A stretch of 8,541 nucleotides of DNA from the NCBI GenBank assembly GCA_964372025.1, contig CAYJPF010000115.1:1-8541 (forward strand), in the 5' to 3' direction. Positions 6,621 to 8,541 of this stretch are shown here, piece after piece. The notes beneath the pieces were generated by a model, which was given only the letters and a program-made list of their open reading frames with translations, was not told the origin of the DNA and did not search any database. The DNA is from CAYJBP01 sp964372025 (GTDB taxonomy: Bacteria; Bacillota; Dehalobacteriia; UBA4068). Numbering within the stretch: the stretch's first letter is position 1; the number at the start of each line of letters is the position of its first letter. The position numbers were made by a program, and so were the translations under genes.

Positions 6621-7841
6621 TTATAGCTTAGCTAATAAATCTTTAATTTGAGCCTCGGTAATATCTTGGCCTTCTAAGCGGTCGATAACCTCGCCTTTAT
6701 TGAATAAGAGCAAGCTGGGAACAACCGTGGCTTGGTATTGTTGAGCAGTTTTTTGATTACGATAGGTATCCAATTTAACTAAATCGAAGCTATCATCTAC
6801 TTCATGCATTTTTTCGAGCAGGCCAACCAAAGCAATGCTGGCTTCTACTTGAGGAGTCCAAAAAGCGAGCAGTACCGGCTTTTGGGCTTCTAATACTTGG
6901 CTGGTAAAGGTTTCCATCTCGGCCAAATATTTTTCGGCGGCAACGGCGGCAATAGCACCATCGGCAGCGGCGGTAATCACTTGGCGCAAATATTTTACAC
7001 GGGCATCGCCTACACCATAAACACCGGGAACATTGGTTTCCATGATATCATTGGTGATGATATAGCCTTGCTCATTCAATTCAACATGGCCTTTTAAGAA
7101 GCCGGTTTTGGGGATAGAGCCAACAAAGAAGAAAACGCCATTTACTTCTAAGCTGCTTAATTCGCCGGTTTTGATATTTTTAACGGTAACACTTTCTACC
7201 AATTCATCGCCAACGATTTCTTCAAGTACGGAATTCCAAACCCATTTAAGCTTGGGATTTTTAAAGGCCTTTTCGGCGCTGGCCTTATTGCAATCCAAAA
7301 CGCCTTCTTCATGGATAACAATAATGGTAACGCTTTCGGCAAATTTGGTTAAATACATGGCTTCTTCGATAGCGGCATCGCCATTACCAACCACAACTAC
7401 ATCTAATTCTTCAAAGAAATCGGCATCGCAGGTAGCGCAATAGCTAACACCTTTACCGCGCAATTTGCCTTCACCGGGGATATTGAGCATTCTAGGCTCG
7501 GCGCCGGGCGATATAATAACGGTATGGCCTAAATATTCTTGACCATCCTTGGTGATAACTTTTTTGATAACACCGCTTAAATCCATATCTTCAACCACGC
7601 CACGGATAATTTCGGTACCAAAATGCTCGGCATGATCGGTAAAATTTTTCATTAAGTTAGGGCCGGTAGCATGCTCGAAAAAGCCGGGGTAGTTTTCTAA
7701 TTCCTCGGTGGTGCCGGCTTGTCCGCCGGGACGACCTTTTTCGATAATTGCGGTTTTCAAGCGACCACGGCTGCCATAAATACCGGCAGCTAAGCCACCG
7801 GGGCCGCCGCCCACTACCAAGATATCATAAATTTCTGCCAT
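6621..7841 (-). CDS. trxB: Thioredoxin reductase-like flavoprotein fused to a degenerate thioredoxin domain
   Basis: This FAD-dependent reductase supplies electrons to the neighbouring thioredoxin. Residues 1 to about 305 form the reductase: FAD-binding GGGPGG at 11-16, redox CATC (Cys135, Cys138), a nucleotide-binding GNGDAA at 152-157, and a second FAD motif GVGDAR at 276-281. The HRRxxxR segment that grips the 2'-phosphate of NADPH is absent; IVIHEEGVLDCN stands there (from about residue 174). Residues about 308-406 are a second, thioredoxin-like domain. Its active site reads FWTPQVEAS where TrxA has FWSPKCEPC, so both cysteines are lost (Val332, Ser335); the cis-proline VVPS is kept. The product has 406 residues, about 100 longer than a standard TrxB. 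I chose the ATG at 7841 because AGGAGGAA at 7847-7854 precedes it; the frame opens 10 codons earlier without that support. NADH or reduced ferredoxin is a possible donor. Confidence 0.9.
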   Translation of the reverse strand: MAEIYDILVVGGGPGGLAAGIYGSRGRLKTAIIEKGRPGGQAGTTEELENYPGFFEHATGPNLMKNFTDHAEHFGTEIIRGVVEDMDLSGVIKKVITKDGQEYLGHTVIISPGAEPRMLNIPGEGKLRGKGVSYCATCDADFFEELDVVVVGNGDAAIEEAMYLTKFAESVTIIVIHEEGVLDCNKASAEKAFKNPKLKWVWNSVLEEIVGDELVESVTVKNIKTGELSSLEVNGVFFFVGSIPKTGFLKGHVELNEQGYIITNDIMETNVPGVYGVGDARVKYLRQVITAAADGAIAAVAAEKYLAEMETFTSQVLEAQKPVLLAFWTPQVEASIALVGLLEKMHEVDDSFDLVKLDTYRNQKTAQQYQATVVPSLLLFNKGEVIDRLEGQDITEAQIKDLLAKL

Positions 7842-7883
7842 TTTTCTTCCTCCTAAAATATAGTTAATCAAAAATTTAGTTTA

Positions 7884-8270
7884 TCAAAAATAATATTCAG
7901 CCGGCAATGCTTGCAAAGCCGATTGTAATAAATCCAAATCAATAACCTGAAAATCCTCGGCAATAGCCTCGGTAATTGGCAAGTTAGTTTTAGGCAATTT
8001 GGCCACAGCCTCTAAGGCAGCCTCTAAGCTTTGCAGTGATTTATAATCCAAGCCAATGCCCGTAGCCGCAGAGATAATCAGGCTTTTATAAGGGCTTTGA
8101 TTGGGCTTGATGCTACCGCTTAAAGGGTAATTAATCAATTTGGCTCCTAAATGCACCAGCTTGCGAGCCTCTAAAAAGATAGCATTTGCATCGCCTTCGA
8201 TAATCATACAGGCATCTTTGTACTTAGCAATTACCAAGGGATTATTGGTGATAATCTTAACCGTATCCAA
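7884..8270 (-). CDS. grdX: GrdX family protein, first gene of the glycine reductase operon
   Basis: This small soluble protein of about 128 residues matches the GrdX family by position and by its start DTVKIITNNPLV. GrdX proteins precede trxB in many grd operons; I know of no established biochemical role. No catalytic motif, signal peptide or membrane segment is visible, and the C-terminal half looks helical and leucine-rich. The start is uncertain. The frame opens at a GTG at 8279 with no ribosome binding site before it. A TTG at 8270 has AGGTGG ending 5 nt upstream and is preferred here, adding to the non-ATG starts of grdE and grdB. The stop is TGA, followed immediately by an in-frame TAA at 7881-7883. 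It lies 23 nt after the riboswitch terminator. Confidence 0.8.
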   Translation of the reverse strand: MDTVKIITNNPLVIAKYKDACMIIEGDANAIFLEARKLVHLGAKLINYPLSGSIKPNQSPYKSLIISAATGIGLDYKSLQSLEAALEAVAKLPKTNLPITEAIAEDFQVIDLDLLQSALQALPAEYYF

Positions 8271-8293
8271 ATTGTCCACCTATTAGTACACAT

Positions 8294-8339
8294 AAAAAAT
8301 CGACAGGAAATGGGAAAAAAGTTCGCCATTTCTCTGTCG
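8294..8339 (-). terminator. Riboswitch-controlled intrinsic terminator (expression platform)
   Basis: On the transcript CGACAG plus GAAAUGG (8326-8339, with one bulged nucleotide) pairs with CCAUUUC plus CUGUCG (8301-8313). This gives 13 base pairs around a 12-nt loop. A single A and then six U residues (8294-8299) follow. It stands between the glycine aptamer and grdX and would stop transcription before the operon. Its 5' arm contains the CAGAG of the ghost-aptamer helix, so the two structures are mutually exclusive. Confidence 0.88.
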
Positions 8340-8462
8340 GTTAATAACTTTCAGAGCCAGGTCGGGCAATGGTATTTTAGCCTGAGAGTTTCATTATAAG
8401 TTGGCATACTTATAACTTGCCCCTACGGCGTCTTGCGACTCTCCCATTACTTTCATCCCTGA
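8332..8462 (-). promoter_or_regulatory. Glycine riboswitch, single aptamer with ghost second aptamer
   Basis: The transcript shows the glycine-aptamer core in order. P1 5' strand GUAAUGG (8444-8450) is followed by GGGAGAG (8439-8445) and the core ACGCCGUAGGGGCAAG (8416-8431). An 8-bp hairpin lies at 8394-8415, then CUCUCAGGC (8380-8388) and P1 3' strand CCAUUGC (8366-8372). Leader CAGG-GAU-GA (8453-8461) and linker GA-CCUG (8358-8363) can form a kink-turn. CUCUG (8352-8356) and CAGAG (8332-8336), only 15 nt apart, look like the closing stem of a lost second aptamer. That stem would disrupt the terminator, predicting that glycine switches the operon on. Confidence 0.92.
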
Positions 8463-8490
8463 ACAAGATTTAGTTTTTTAATATATGTTG

Positions 8491-8519
8491 ATTATATCAT
8501 TAAAAATCTTAATTGTAAA
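8491..8519 (-). promoter_or_regulatory. Promoter of the grd operon
   Basis: A -35 box TTTACA (8514-8519), a 17-nt spacer and a perfect -10 box TATAAT (8491-8496) preceded by TG (extended -10) form a near-consensus vegetative promoter. Transcription would begin near 8484, about 20 nt before the riboswitch and roughly 210 nt before grdX. It appears to be the main promoter; no comparably good one was seen inside the operon. Confidence 0.85.
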
Positions 8520-8541
8520 TAGGCAAAATCAAATTTTTTTA

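Noticed and set aside
8217..8293. A leader peptide starting at ATG 8293 just after the riboswitch terminator
   Set aside because: It is out of frame with grdX, lacks a ribosome binding site, and its 20-odd codons run into the grdX coding region without any recognisable motif.
8332..8372. An OFF-switch model in which CCAUU of P1 pairs with AAUGG of the terminator as antiterminator
   Set aside because: The complementarity exists but needs a large asymmetric bulge. The ghost-aptamer helix model is more compact and fits a catabolic operon that should be induced by glycine.

Overview
The window is almost entirely one minus-strand operon for Stickland-type glycine reduction. In transcription order (right to left) it reads: promoter - glycine riboswitch with intrinsic terminator - grdX - trxB - trxA - grdE - grdA - grdB - grdC - grdD - terminator. 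The host is therefore most likely a strictly anaerobic, amino-acid-fermenting, selenocysteine-decoding Firmicute (Clostridia-like). AT-leaning codon use, strong AGGAGG ribosome binding sites before most genes and a near-consensus extended -10 promoter agree with this. I cannot place it to genus.

Right end (about 8280-8541): a promoter, then a single glycine aptamer with a leader-linker kink-turn signature. Next comes a short helix that looks like the closing stem of a collapsed second aptamer ('ghost aptamer'), and then an intrinsic terminator whose 5' arm overlaps that helix. This predicts transcription-ON control by glycine.

Middle (4443-8270): grdX (unknown function), a thioredoxin reductase fused to a cysteine-less thioredoxin domain, and a thioredoxin with an atypical CEPC centre. 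These are followed by grdE (precursor of the pyruvoyl subunits of protein B) and grdA (selenoprotein A). A naive ORF call truncates grdA because selenocysteine 44 is encoded by TGA.

Left part (335-4421): grdB, a selenoprotein split by its own in-frame TGA at codon 343, then grdC and grdD, the two subunits of protein C. A terminator-like hairpin lies between grdB and grdC. Positions 1-334 hold no credible gene but do contain a dense run of hairpins and inverted repeats, including two near-identical terminator stems.

How it works together (family knowledge): protein B (GrdE/GrdB) binds glycine as a Schiff base on its pyruvoyl group and passes a carboxymethyl group to the selenocysteine of GrdA, releasing ammonia. 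Protein C (GrdC/GrdD) converts the resulting ketene-equivalent to acetyl phosphate. TrxB and TrxA re-reduce the oxidised GrdA. The acetyl phosphate yields ATP through an acetate kinase encoded elsewhere. The system is a known one. The less ordinary details are the reductase-thioredoxin fusion with both active-site cysteines lost and no NADPH-phosphate motif, the ghost-aptamer riboswitch, and the internal hairpins.
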